Part shown: positions 56,874 through 64,000 of the stretch, piece after piece | How the letters are laid out: each line of letters begins with the position of its first letter | How positions within the stretch are numbered: position 1 is the stretch's first letter | Assembly: GCF_963677685.1 (NCBI RefSeq) | Contig: NZ_OY782186.1 | Span: 1,054,001-1,118,000, forward strand | Source: an uncultured Bacteroides sp. | Lineage (GTDB): Bacteria; Bacteroidota; Bacteroidia; Bacteroidales; Bacteroidaceae | Reading direction: 5' to 3' | Length of the DNA: 64,000 nucleotides | Notes under the pieces: generated by a model | What the model was told of the DNA's origin: nothing | The model's input: only the letters and a program-made list of their open reading frames with translations | Databases searched by the model: none | Made by a program: the position numbers and the translations under genes

Positions 56874-58355
56874 ATGAAAAACAGCACGTATCTATCTACG
56901 CATAAAAAAGGGTATATCATTGGCATCATTGCCACCTTTATGTGTGCACACAGCCTTATGTTGGCTGCTCAGCCAGAAGAAATGATATCAGAAATGCATC
57001 ATCGAATGATTGTTTTGTCCGACATCGAAGCAGAAGTGGATGATACGGAATCATTTGTCCGTTTGCTTCTCTATTCAAATGAAATTGATTTGAAAGGACT
57101 AATTGCAACGACTTCCTGCTGGAAAAAAACGAGTGTTGCGCCAGAATATATTGCAAAAATCATTAAGGCATACGGCAAAGTTCAGCCTAATCTGCTGAAA
57201 CACGATGCAGGTTTTCCGACAGCAGACACATTACTTTCTGTCGTGAAAAAAGGTTTGCCGAAATACGGTCTGCTTGGTGTGGGCGATGGAAAAGATTCCG
57301 AAGGTTCGGATTGGATTATAAAAGTTTTGGAGGAGAAAGATGAACGTCCGCTTTATATTTCCGTTTGGGGAGGTGCGAACACTCTCGCACAAGCTTTGTA
57401 TAAAATTAAGCATACCAAATCGGCTGCAGAAGCAAAAAGATTAATCGCTAAATTGCGGGTATATACCATCTCTGATCAAGATGATAGCGGAATTTGGATA
57501 CGAAATAATTTTCCGGATTTATTCTATATTGTTAGCCCTGGCGATGATTATGGAAGTGCCACCTGGTTGGCTATAAATACTGTTTATAAGGGAACTAACA
57601 ATGAGGTGATTAGTAATGATTGGCTGGCTAAAAATGTACAACAAGGACACGGGGCCCTTGGTGTCGAATATCCTGATGTGTCCTATGGCATGGAAGGCGA
57701 CACTCCTTCATGGTTGTCTTTAGTCTTGAACGGATTGAATGATCCAGAACATCCCGATTGGGGAGCTTGGGGTGGTCGTTATGAATTGTATAAACCCGAT
57801 TTCTCAAAAGCTACAAAAGGCAGTTCGGGCGTACCTTCCGAAGCCGAAACTCGTGAGATATGGACCAATGCAAAGGATACTTATACCCCATATATCTCCA
57901 ATGCTTATGGGCGAACGGTGAAGCTCGATTCGATCACTTTTAGCGATGATAAAGTTACCTTATGGCGTTGGCGCGAAGATTTTCAAAATGATTTTGCAGC
58001 CAGAATGGATTGGTGTATAAAATCTTTTCAAGAAGCAAATCATCCTCCCGTTGCGGTATTGCTTGAGCCCGAAGCTTTTAAGGTGAAATCGGGACAAGGC
58101 TTCGAACTCGATGCCATCTATTCTTACGATCCGGACGGGGATCATATCAGTTTCCTTTGGTTTGACTATCCCGAAGCAGGCACCTATAAAAAAGCGCTAA
58201 AGATGGATGGTGCCAGAAACTCCCATAAGATATACATAGTAGCGCCGGTTGTTGATAAAGAAGTAACCATTCATATCATACTAAAAGTGACTGATAAAGG
58301 AACACCACCGTTGTCGAGATATAAACGGATAATTGTAGAGGTTTTGCCTAAATAG
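56874..58355 (+). CDS. DUF1593 nucleoside-hydrolase-like exported protein (Sde182 type)
   Basis: A 493-residue exported protein from ATG 56874 with a signal peptide (IIATFMCAHSLMLAAQ). The first domain (about 25-340) is nucleoside-hydrolase-like: MIVLSDIEAEVDDTESFVRL near the start holds the Asp-rich metal motif, and YISVWGGANTLAQAL and ISDQDDSGIWIR follow. The C-terminal part (about 395-490, AVLLEPEAFKVKSGQGFELD, DPDGDHISFLWFDYPEAG) is a cadherin/Ig-like beta domain. This is the DUF1593/cellulose-binding Sde182 architecture. Such proteins accompany uronide-degrading enzymes, and a GH88 stub lies right behind it. The reaction is unknown. Confidence 0.85.
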   Translation: MKNSTYLSTHKKGYIIGIIATFMCAHSLMLAAQPEEMISEMHHRMIVLSDIEAEVDDTESFVRLLLYSNEIDLKGLIATTSCWKKTSVAPEYIAKIIKAYGKVQPNLLKHDAGFPTADTLLSVVKKGLPKYGLLGVGDGKDSEGSDWIIKVLEEKDERPLYISVWGGANTLAQALYKIKHTKSAAEAKRLIAKLRVYTISDQDDSGIWIRNNFPDLFYIVSPGDDYGSATWLAINTVYKGTNNEVISNDWLAKNVQQGHGALGVEYPDVSYGMEGDTPSWLSLVLNGLNDPEHPDWGAWGGRYELYKPDFSKATKGSSGVPSEAETREIWTNAKDTYTPYISNAYGRTVKLDSITFSDDKVTLWRWREDFQNDFAARMDWCIKSFQEANHPPVAVLLEPEAFKVKSGQGFELDAIYSYDPDGDHISFLWFDYPEAGTYKKALKMDGARNSHKIYIVAPVVDKEVTIHIILKVTDKGTPPLSRYKRIIVEVLPK

Positions 58356-58650
58356 GTGGTATGGAAATATCCTGTTACCATAGATAATATGATGAATCTT
58401 GAACTGCTTGAAAATGCCACACATATAAGTGGAGACAAAGAATTTGGTCAGATTGCGAGAAGGCATGCCGACACAACACTGAAAAACCATTTCCGCAAAG
58501 ATTATTCATCTTATAGACTATGATCCATCCAATGCCCATATAATCGGCAAATATGGCATCCGCATTTGCAAAGCTATCGAAGATGACTGGCGATAAAAAG
58601 TTGAGCAATGCCTGTCTGAAAATGGCAGAAAAGCAGGTGAGAGAAGAGGC
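58356..58650 (+). pseudogene. Remnant of a GH88 unsaturated glucuronyl hydrolase
   Basis: Right after the DUF1593 stop the frame continues as WKYPVTIDNMMNLELLENAT, then ISGDKEFGQIARRHADTTLK and NHFRKDYSSY, a segment typical of GH88 enzymes. It then breaks at a stop near 58519. The next piece in another frame reads YDPSNAHIIGKYGI, and a third frame gives AKLSKMTGDKKLSNA, as in the C-terminal GH88 region. The catalytic Asp regions (WARGQAW type) are missing. The gene has lost both ends and suffered frameshifts; it is dead. Confidence 0.75.
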
Positions 58651-58654
58651 TTCT

Positions 58655-59155
58655 TCAAGATATATTCCAAAACGCCTCCAATTCCCAAAACTTATTAAAT
58701 GGCAAGGTTCTGAGTTTAGCTATTAGTTCGAAATACGATTCTTCTTTTAATTCTGTCCAATTAGTTTTACCAACACCTAGCGTCGGATATCTTTTATGCA
58801 GATTGGTAAGTAAAATTCTGTCAATGGGCGGATGAGCTAATTCTGATAATGTCCCTTCTCCCGAATACCTGACAATTACTGATGTTTTCAAATATATAGC
58901 TACTATCTTTGCTGCACGCCCATAAGAAGCTGCTATTTTATTCGTTTCAAAACATTGGATTAACTGATTGCAACAGCTCCTGTGAAAAGAATCATAGTCT
59001 TGAGCGGATTGAATGTTTATTTCTTCAATTCGTATTAAATCGGATGATTTAATTGCTTTTACAATGTTTTGTGTGGTCGTGAAATTACGTTGAACAGCAC
59101 GGGCGGCAGTCCAGCAAGCATAATTATGTAAATGATTATCAAAAGTGTAAGCCAT
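58655..59155 (-). CDS. Hypothetical cytoplasmic protein
   Basis: A 166-residue protein without signal peptide or membrane segment. It is predicted largely helical, with notable segments YACWTAARAVQRNF near the start, IQSAQDYDSFHRSCCNQLIQ in the middle and LAHPPIDRILLTNLHKRYPT later. I do not recognise the family. Codon use and amino acid composition look like a real gene. It overlaps nothing, and it convergently meets the GH88 remnant with only a few bases between them. Its upstream region has a TATATTTG-type box on the minus strand (59336-59329). No function is assigned. Confidence 0.6.
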   Translation of the reverse strand: MAYTFDNHLHNYACWTAARAVQRNFTTTQNIVKAIKSSDLIRIEEINIQSAQDYDSFHRSCCNQLIQCFETNKIAASYGRAAKIVAIYLKTSVIVRYSGEGTLSELAHPPIDRILLTNLHKRYPTLGVGKTNWTELKEESYFELIAKLRTLPFNKFWELEAFWNIS

Positions 59156-59687
59156 ACTTTGTTAGCATTAAAATATTTGTGACAATTTCTTAGCCTTAAT
59201 TAGTTTATCCATGGAGGTATAGCGGGGAGCCTGAGGTGCCAACCCCCTCTTTTCCTTATCGACATCAATAGGAATTGGGCTAATTTATTGTTTTTTTTGT
59301 CTTTATATGTATATTAATATGATATTTTCAAATATACTTGTCGCATAATTGAAAAAAAAGATCAAATTTAATCTTTTTTTGTTTAAAGGCAATAGAATTA
59401 TAATAGGTGAATTTTAAAATTTTAAATGTAAGGTTTATTGTTTGATAATTGAATGGTATTTCATTCTCTATTCAAGGTAGTATCTTAACATCTTAGAACT
59501 TTCATTTTTTAGTCGTTAGTACAGCATGTTTGCGCGCACCTTTAAATACATCATTCTGCATATTTAATAAGTTGTGATTTCGGAACAAAAAATAGCCGTT
59601 ATGTGTTGTTTAATTCAACTGAGATTGAATAAAACAATATTTGGATATCTTAAATCATAAGAATTCTTTCCCCAAAAACACCCTATT
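59156..59687. other. AT-rich intergenic region
   Basis: A 532-base gap between divergent genes. It contains a minus-strand -7 box (59336-59329) and a hairpin of ten base pairs (AAAAAAAGAT at 59353-59362 with ATCTTTTTTT at 59371-59380) that could act as a terminator in either direction. No gene is seen. Confidence 0.4.
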
Positions 59688-60737
59688 TTGACAAAGAAAA
59701 GAGTAAAACAAATATTTAGAATCGTTTTTATTATTGCCAGTATATCATCTTTGTGGTTCGTGCCATGGATTTTGGTAAAGGCTTGGATTTTGCCATTGCC
59801 TGCCACTGTTCAAGAGCAATTAAATCAAGGGATTGAGCACGGATTTGATGGCATGATTGTTTATGTGGACCAAGGTGGAAAACCACCGGAATTGTATGCT
59901 GCTGGTTGGCATGATCGAAAGAGAAAAATACCTGCCTATCCACAAGCGTTATTCAAGATTGCCAGCATCACCAAACTATATGTTGCTGTCGCTACGGCAA
60001 AATTAGTCAAAGCGGGACGCCTGTCTTTGGATAAAACGCTCGCTGAATATTTTCCGGAATTAGCGAACAGAATTCAATATTCGGACAAGATAACTTTGAG
60101 AATGATGCTGCAACATCGGAGTGGCATTCCTAATTTTATAGATCATCCTGATTATTGGAAAAAGCCACCAAAAAATAGACAGGAAGCGCTTGAATATGCC
60201 TTGGATTTACCTGCTGATTTTAAGCCTGGTGAGGATTATGGCTATTCAAATACAAACTATATGCTGATCTCCGATCTCATTGATAAAACATTGGGTTATA
60301 GCCATAAACAATATATAAAGGATGAAATTTTGATTCCACTTGGCTTGAAACACACTTTCTGTTCACTAAGTGATGTGAATATCAACGATGTGATGAGTGG
60401 CTATTATGTTGGTATTGATAAAGATTTTAAGACAGATGACACCGGATTGATGATAGCAACCGCAGAGGATGTGGGCATCTTTTTGCGAGCATTAAATGAT
60501 GGTTCTGTCTTTAAAAAAGGTGAACAGGAAATCTATTCATCCATTTACGTTTATAAACATACAGGTCTGCTTGTTGGTTATCAGAGCATTGCAGAATACC
60601 ACAAAGACATCGATGCGGTTATCATTCAATTTAATAATACCACCAACTTTGATGGTTACGATTGGAATTTAGCAGAAATCATTTATAACCGTATTGTGAA
60701 GATCGTGAAACACAAGAGCAATTCCTCTAAAATGTGA
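59688..60737 (+). CDS. Serine hydrolase of the class C beta-lactamase / D-Ala-D-Ala peptidase family
   Basis: A 349-residue protein with an N-terminal membrane anchor or uncleaved signal (about 7-38). The penicillin-binding-fold motifs are S93-I-T-K96 (IASITKLYVA), Tyr186-Ser-Asn188 (DYGYSNTNY) and a His-Thr-Gly (YKHTGLLVGYQS), all in order. LQHRSGIPNF is another family mark. It may be an esterase, a peptidase or a class C-like lactamase relative; sequence alone does not decide. The start is TTG 59688, since no in-frame ATG lies near. The stop codon is inside the first palindrome of the repeat array that follows, so the array is transcribed as its 3' end. Confidence 0.8.
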   Translation: MTKKRVKQIFRIVFIIASISSLWFVPWILVKAWILPLPATVQEQLNQGIEHGFDGMIVYVDQGGKPPELYAAGWHDRKRKIPAYPQALFKIASITKLYVAVATAKLVKAGRLSLDKTLAEYFPELANRIQYSDKITLRMMLQHRSGIPNFIDHPDYWKKPPKNRQEALEYALDLPADFKPGEDYGYSNTNYMLISDLIDKTLGYSHKQYIKDEILIPLGLKHTFCSLSDVNINDVMSGYYVGIDKDFKTDDTGLMIATAEDVGIFLRALNDGSVFKKGEQEIYSSIYVYKHTGLLVGYQSIAEYHKDIDAVIIQFNNTTNFDGYDWNLAEIIYNRIVKIVKHKSNSSKM

Positions 60738-61211
60738 CATCACTGTCACATTGTGAGGTTTTTTCCCAAATCGGACATCAATGTCCTATTTTCTTTGAAT
60801 CTTCTTTTTAAGGCGTTATAAGTTCCTTCTTTTGGGATCATTGCTAAATAGGACATCACTGTCACATTGCGAGGTTTTCTCCCAAATAGGACATCAATGT
60901 CCTATTTCCTGTGTTACCTCTTTCTAAGGCGTTATAAGTGCTTGCTTTTGGGATTATTGCTAAATCGGACATCACTGTCACATTGAGGCTTTCTCCCAAA
61001 TAGGACATCAATGTCCTATTCTCAATGAATCTTCTCTTTAAGGCGTTATAAGTGTCTTCTTTTGGGATTATTGCTAAATCGGACATCACTGTCACATTGC
61101 GAGGTTTTCTCTCAAATCGGACATCACTGTCCTATTTTTCTGTGAGGCTTCTTTTTAAGGCGTTATAAGTGCTTTCTTTTGGGAATATTGCTAAATCGGA
61201 CATCAATGTCA
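60733..61211 (+). repeat. Tandem array of about 116-bp units with paired GACATCA-type palindromes
   Basis: Four full units plus a terminal half unit. Each unit holds two palindromic sites with core GACA-TCAN-TGTC. Odd sites start near 60736, 60852, 60968, 61082 and 61199 (core mostly GACATCACTGTCA). Even sites start near 60774, 60890, 61004 and 61120 (usually GGACATCAATGTCC, within an 11-bp-arm palindrome AAATAGGACAT/ATGTCCTATTT in the best ones). Spacing alternates between 38 and about 78 bases. Between sites lies a conserved AAGGCGTTATAAGTG block and a TTTTGGGATTATTGCTAAAT block. The array begins at the stop of the serine hydrolase gene and ends in a T run. An open frame through it on the minus strand is a product of the repeats, not a gene. 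Confidence 0.9.
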
Positions 61212-61249
61212 CATTTTTTTACTTAAAGTCTTTACTAATAGTCTGTTAG

Positions 61250-61699
61250 CTATTCGTCATTACTTTCCGCTTCTTCCATCTTTTGTCTTTCCGTAGCCAG
61301 ATGGAAAAAGTCTATCTCACAAATTTCAAGTGCCTCCTCGTATATTTTCCGGAAGTTTTCTTCAATTTTACTTTTGTCGTAATTGCGGTCTTGCAGTTGC
61401 ATGATGACTCTGTCGGGTATTGCTTCTATTTTGTATAGTTTTTGGAAGTGGGAGTCATATCGCTCTTTTATTCCTTCAAATTGGCGATAATAGTAGTAAA
61501 CATTGAGTAGGGTGTGCCAGCTCGTGCACTCGCATGACTCCATCCTGCCGATGGTGCGCTGATTCGTGTTGATGTTCATGCCTACTTTTTCTTGACTGAT
61601 GTTCTCTTTATCGAGGTCTTTTAAACGGATGCAATGTAGCATAGAAGCTAACTTCTCTTGAAATTTTTCGCAATCAAATAGTTCTTGTTGTAGTTTCAT
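61250..61699 (-). CDS. XRE-like helix-turn-helix protein
   Basis: A 149-residue protein. Residues about 20-55 (RLKDLDKENISQEKVGMNIN, then TNQRTIGRMESCECT) resemble a degenerate XRE-type helix-turn-helix. The rest is helical and highly charged, with an acidic tail (ERQKMEEAESNDE). It may act as a regulator of a mobile element. It lies between the palindrome array and a cluster of small genes on the other strand. The array's operator-like sites end about 40 bases beyond its stop, so a link is possible but unproven. There is no promoter match I would defend. Confidence 0.55.
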   Translation of the reverse strand: MKLQQELFDCEKFQEKLASMLHCIRLKDLDKENISQEKVGMNINTNQRTIGRMESCECTSWHTLLNVYYYYRQFEGIKERYDSHFQKLYKIEAIPDRVIMQLQDRNYDKSKIEENFRKIYEEALEICEIDFFHLATERQKMEEAESNDE

Positions 61700-61902
61700 T
61701 TATTTTGGTTTTTTGCAAAATTAGTAAAACTTAATTATTGGTTTTAGGCATAAATTCCTAAATGTTCGTTGAGACGCCTTTTGAGGAAATAATGACTGGA
61801 TATTTAGTGAATATACTTTTATTTTTGCATCGTCTTAATGTACAAGTATTTAGTTGTTTAAATGTCTTGTGTGTTGATATATTTATAAATTTATTTTTTT
61901 TG

Positions 61903-62241
61903 ATGATGGAAGAAAGAAAATTAGAACGCAGGCGATTAATGTTTAGAGCGGCAGCTATTCAACAGGAAAATGGCTTCTCGAAAAGTGCTGCGTTGCTTAT
62001 GGCGCATGGCATTGAGCGACTTATTGATCGGATGCATGTGGGTGAAGTGAATTTTTGTTACACGAAGGAGGATGGACAGGTGCGCAGAGCACGGGGCACG
62101 CTCACAGGTTATGAACATGTTTTTAAGAAGCCTTATGCGCCGAGACCTGAAAATACATTTGTTGTTTATTATGATCTGGATAAATGTGGATGGCGAACAT
62201 TCAGGGCGGCAAACTTTCTCAGGCTTGAGGGAGATGTGTAG
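61903..62241 (+). CDS. DUF2693-type SH3-like small protein
   Basis: A 112-residue protein from ATG 61903 (a second ATG follows at 61906). The helical N-terminus KLERRRLMFRAAAIQQENG is followed by a DUF2693 core: VNFCYTKEDGQVRRARGTL (about 47-65) and VVYYDLDKCGWRTFRAANFL (about 90-109). Members are common on Bacteroides mobile elements and have an SH3-like barrel; their function is unknown. The frame extends upstream to 61762 without family match. It overlaps the start of the next gene by eight bases, so the two are translated together. Confidence 0.75.
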   Translation: MMEERKLERRRLMFRAAAIQQENGFSKSAALLMAHGIERLIDRMHVGEVNFCYTKEDGQVRRARGTLTGYEHVFKKPYAPRPENTFVVYYDLDKCGWRTFRAANFLRLEGDV

Positions 62242-62455
62242 GCGGGAATTAGGCAGAGAACTTTGTCGTAAGTATCAGGTGGATACGCTGCGTGAGGCTA
62301 TTGCTTCTTTAATGGAAGAGGTGGATTTTATTACTGCTTTGGCTGATGAATTGGAACCTCTTCCGCCGGAAGGATCGGCTTATGTTGATGAGCGAGAATT
62401 GGAGCAGGAACGAGAGAGGCTTTGCTTGGCGCAGGGGTTAAGTCGCTGGGGCTGA
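62234..62455 (+). CDS. Small charged protein coupled to the DUF2693 gene
   Basis: A 73-residue protein from ATG 62234, which overlaps the preceding stop by eight bases (ATGTGTAG) with a TTGAGGGAG ribosome-binding site upstream. The sequence MCRRELGRELCRKYQVDTLR continues as an acidic helical peptide (SLMEEVDFITALADELEPLP) and ends LAQGLSRWG. The frame extends further upstream inside the DUF2693 gene, but that part overlaps real coding sequence and is discounted. No known family; a mobile-element accessory gene is likely. Confidence 0.5.
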   Translation: MCRRELGRELCRKYQVDTLREAIASLMEEVDFITALADELEPLPPEGSAYVDERELEQERERLCLAQGLSRWG

Positions 62456-62483
62456 AGTTTCGTTTGCTTTGCTTTCAAAAAAA

Positions 62484-62955
62484 ACTGTATCGGCACTCTG
62501 TTTTCAGCCTGTTTTAGTTCATTGAAAGGCCTTGCGATCATCTTAATTAATAGGAGGTTCTTTCAGTTTGCATGATTGGTCTTTTCTCTGAATGAGTGTC
62601 TGCATCTTGAAAGCTTGCTTCGATTAGCCTTTGCAAACCTTGCATCGGCAGTTTGTTTTTAGCTTGTTTCGTTCATTGAAAAGGTTTTGCGATCATCTTA
62701 ATTAATAGGAGGTTCTTTCAGCTTGCATGATTGCTCTTTGTCTGAATGACTGTCTGCACCTTGAAAGCTTGCTTCGATCTGTTTTTGCAAACCTTGCGTC
62801 AGCAATCTGTTCTTAGGCTGTTTCGTTCATTGAAAAGTTTTGCGATCATCTTAATTAATAGGAGGTTCTTTCAGTTTGCATGATTCTTTTTTTGTTTGAA
62901 TGACTGTCTATAGCTTGAAAGCTTGCTTCGATCTGTCTTTGCAAAGCTTGCATCT
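62484..62955 (+). repeat. Tandem array of three units of about 154 bp
   Basis: Three copies aligned on GCGATCATCTTAATTAATAG at 62534, 62689 and 62842 (spacing 155 and 153). Each unit also holds TTCATTGAAA, the string AGGAGGTTCTTTCAG, CTTGAAAGCTTGCTTCGAT and TTTGCAAACCTTGC. It includes AGGAGG but no start codon at useful distance and no shared open frame. It differs completely from the 116-bp array. Confidence 0.85.
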
Positions 62956-63275
62956 TGCTTTTGCCGAAGCTGTCTGAGTCCTGCTTGTAAAGTAATATGC
63001 GTGCTTAAAGGGGCGAGATTGCGACTTTTCAGAAAGAAATTGTCAGTTGAAAAAGAGGTGTCGCAATTGCCTGATAAGTAACGTGGGGAGAGTGCGCTAC
63101 GCCTCTGTTCAGCGTGCGCGGCGATGCTGGGGAGTGTGTACGCTGCTCTCAAAGAGAGAATGGCGAAAGAAATTTGAATGTTGAATAATAGAAATATAAA
63201 TTTGGAGAACTTTACGATAGGAAAAGGTTCTAATCGATTTGAATGTTTAATAATAAAAATGAAAGGATATATGCG
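62956..63275. other. Gap before the HNH gene with one stem and a short partial repeat
   Basis: TTGCGAC (63019-63025) can pair with GTCGCAA (63060-63066). ATTTGAATGTT(T/G)AATAATA occurs twice (about 63173 and 63238), the second copy just before the HNH gene, and the first is followed by TTGGAGAACTTTACG, like a worn copy of that gene's start. The stretch 63085-63150 is markedly more GC-rich than its surroundings. Confidence 0.4.
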
Positions 63276-63770
63276 ATGGAAAATTGGAGATTTGTAAAGG
63301 GAGCGGAGGATTATATGGTGTCCGACAAGGGACGGGTGCTCAGCCTTAAAGGTAAGGAGAAGCGGATGCTGAAAACCTATGTCGATCATTGTGGGTATGA
63401 GTCTGTTCGTCTCTCTATGAAAGGGTTATTGATCAAGAATAGAGTGCATAGGCTGGTGGCGAAGAGTTTTTTACCCAACGAGCGCAATCTGCCCGAAGTG
63501 AATCATTTGGATGGTAACACATTGAATAATCGTGTTGAGAATTTGGAGTGGTGTGATCACTATGATAATATGCAACATGCGCTGCTTCATGGTTTGATGT
63601 GTTTCCGTCCGAAGCCTTGCGGAGTGGTCGACAAACAAGGACATGTTTTGCGTCATTATCGCTCTATAGAGCAACTTTGTAAGGCCGAAGGGTTTGATGC
63701 TCATACTTTGCGAACTCAGTTTCGTATGCCGGGCGTTTTGAAGAGAGAGTATGATGCAATTTTGTTATAA
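63276..63770 (+). CDS. NUMOD4/HNH homing-type endonuclease
   Basis: A 164-residue protein from ATG 63276. NUMOD4 motif: MENWRFVKGAEDYMVSDKG (residues 1-19) with GRVLSLKGKEKRML. The HNH_3 core follows: VHRLVAKSFLP, then PEVNHLDGNTLNNRVENLEW (about 75-95), with His-Asn-like catalytic residues in NHLDGN and NNRVENLEW. The C-terminus resembles NUMOD1 (VVDKQGHVLRHYRSIEQLCK). Such free-standing nucleases are selfish elements of phages and mobile islands. An amidase gene follows after 27 bases. The ATG at 63243 would add 11 residues outside the domain. Confidence 0.9.
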   Translation: MENWRFVKGAEDYMVSDKGRVLSLKGKEKRMLKTYVDHCGYESVRLSMKGLLIKNRVHRLVAKSFLPNERNLPEVNHLDGNTLNNRVENLEWCDHYDNMQHALLHGLMCFRPKPCGVVDKQGHVLRHYRSIEQLCKAEGFDAHTLRTQFRMPGVLKREYDAILL

Positions 63771-63797
63771 TGTAAATAAAAAAGGAGTAAAATCGTT

Positions 63798-64000
63798 ATG
63801 AAAGATTCAATTATTATTCACTGTTCTGCCACACCGGAAGGGCGGGATGTAACAGCGGCAGACATCGACCGTTGGCATCGCCAACGAGGCTTCTGGAGCA
63901 TCGGTTATCATTACGTTATCCGCTTAGATGGTAGCATCGAACAGGGGCGTGACGTGTGCTTGACGGGGGCGCATTGCATGGGCTGGAACGAGCGTTCTGT
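63798..64000 (+). CDS. N-acetylmuramoyl-L-alanine amidase, cut by the window edge
   Basis: The first 67 residues of an Amidase_2-type protein: KDSIIIHCSATPEGRDVTA (zinc-ligand His8), then WHRQRGFWSIGYHYVIRLDG (about 31-50), where GYHYVI is the family core, and LTGAHCMGWNERS. The ribosome-binding site AAAGGAG sits ten bases before ATG 63798. Signal peptide absent. In Bacteroides such short amidases occur on mobile or phage-derived islands, where they act as lysins or in remodelling of peptidoglycan. The next part lies outside the window. Confidence 0.9.
   Translation, partial: MKDSIIIHCSATPEGRDVTAADIDRWHRQRGFWSIGYHYVIRLDGSIEQGRDVCLTGAHCMGWNERS

Noticed and set aside
60862..61095. 77-residue minus-strand frame with an internal peptide repeat
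   Set aside because: It is only the translation of two copies of the 116-bp DNA repeat; there is no ribosome-binding site, and the palindromes explain the conservation.
60733..61211. CRISPR array
   Set aside because: The units are 116 bases long with conserved sequence between the palindromes, so there are no unique spacers, and no cas genes are near.
62871..63389. 172-residue minus-strand frame
   Set aside because: It crosses the 154-bp repeat and lies antisense to the HNH gene; no family match or start signals.

Overview
The window looks like chromosomal DNA of a gut-type Bacteroides (Bacteroidales). The evidence is two complete polysaccharide-utilisation loci (PULs) with SusC/SusD pairs and hybrid two-component sensors, many promoters of the Bacteroides form TTTG-N19-21-TAnnTTTG, AT-rich intergenic DNA, and Bacteroides-specific families (DUF4890, DUF4738, DUF2693).

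Layout. 1-1442 is the 5' part of a secreted Tiki/EreA-like protein running off the left edge. 1872-2132 is the C-terminal stub of a GH43 enzyme. 2212-20472 is PUL 1: sensor/regulator, SusC, SusD, DUF2264, GH2 beta-galactosidase, a BNR_4 propeller (GH145/PL42-like), GH105 and GH2 beta-glucuronidase. The enzyme set fits Rha-GlcA-Gal side chains such as those of arabinogalactan proteins (inference). Two small envelope genes follow. 21833-27069 is housekeeping: serine dehydratase, CorA, MutS2 and tRNA-Ser(UGA). 27274-37603 is an accessory stretch with a PDZ aspartyl-protease-like protein, a short UvrA-like ABC ATPase, two HxlR regulators, a metallo-beta-lactamase-fold hydrolase whose Tat signal is out of frame, an alpha/beta hydrolase and an S41 peptidase. 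37722-51534 is PUL 2 on the minus strand: sensor, GH16, SusC, SusD, surface glycan-binding protein and GH3, a typical beta-1,3-glucan (laminarin-type) set.

51662-60737 is a mosaic of small accessory genes: a Vat-like acetyltransferase, a Tat-signal Cys protein, an SDR with an adjacent Crp/Fnr regulator, a truncated cupin, GNAT, GFA, a DUF1593 protein with a GH88 stub, and a serine hydrolase. 60733-64000 is a repeat-rich, mobile-element-like segment: a 116-bp tandem array of operator-like palindromes, an XRE-like gene, DUF2693, a 154-bp tandem array, a NUMOD4/HNH endonuclease and an amidase cut by the right edge.

The strongest non-gene signals are traces of local duplication and decay. The UvrA-like/HxlR divergent module exists twice, and each copy has lost the opposite gene. 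A third HxlR fragment lies 20 kb away. A 95-bp promoter segment is duplicated around a Tat-signal gene. Regulatory sites that can be read directly include a TACT-N7-AGTA palindrome between an HxlR gene and its divergent neighbour, an FNR-like palindrome about 41 bp upstream of the predicted SDR transcription start, and a 21-bp-spaced direct repeat in front of PUL 2. No clearly unprecedented system is proven; the palindrome array at 60.7-61.2 kb and the twice-copied UvrA/HxlR module are the best candidates for follow-up.
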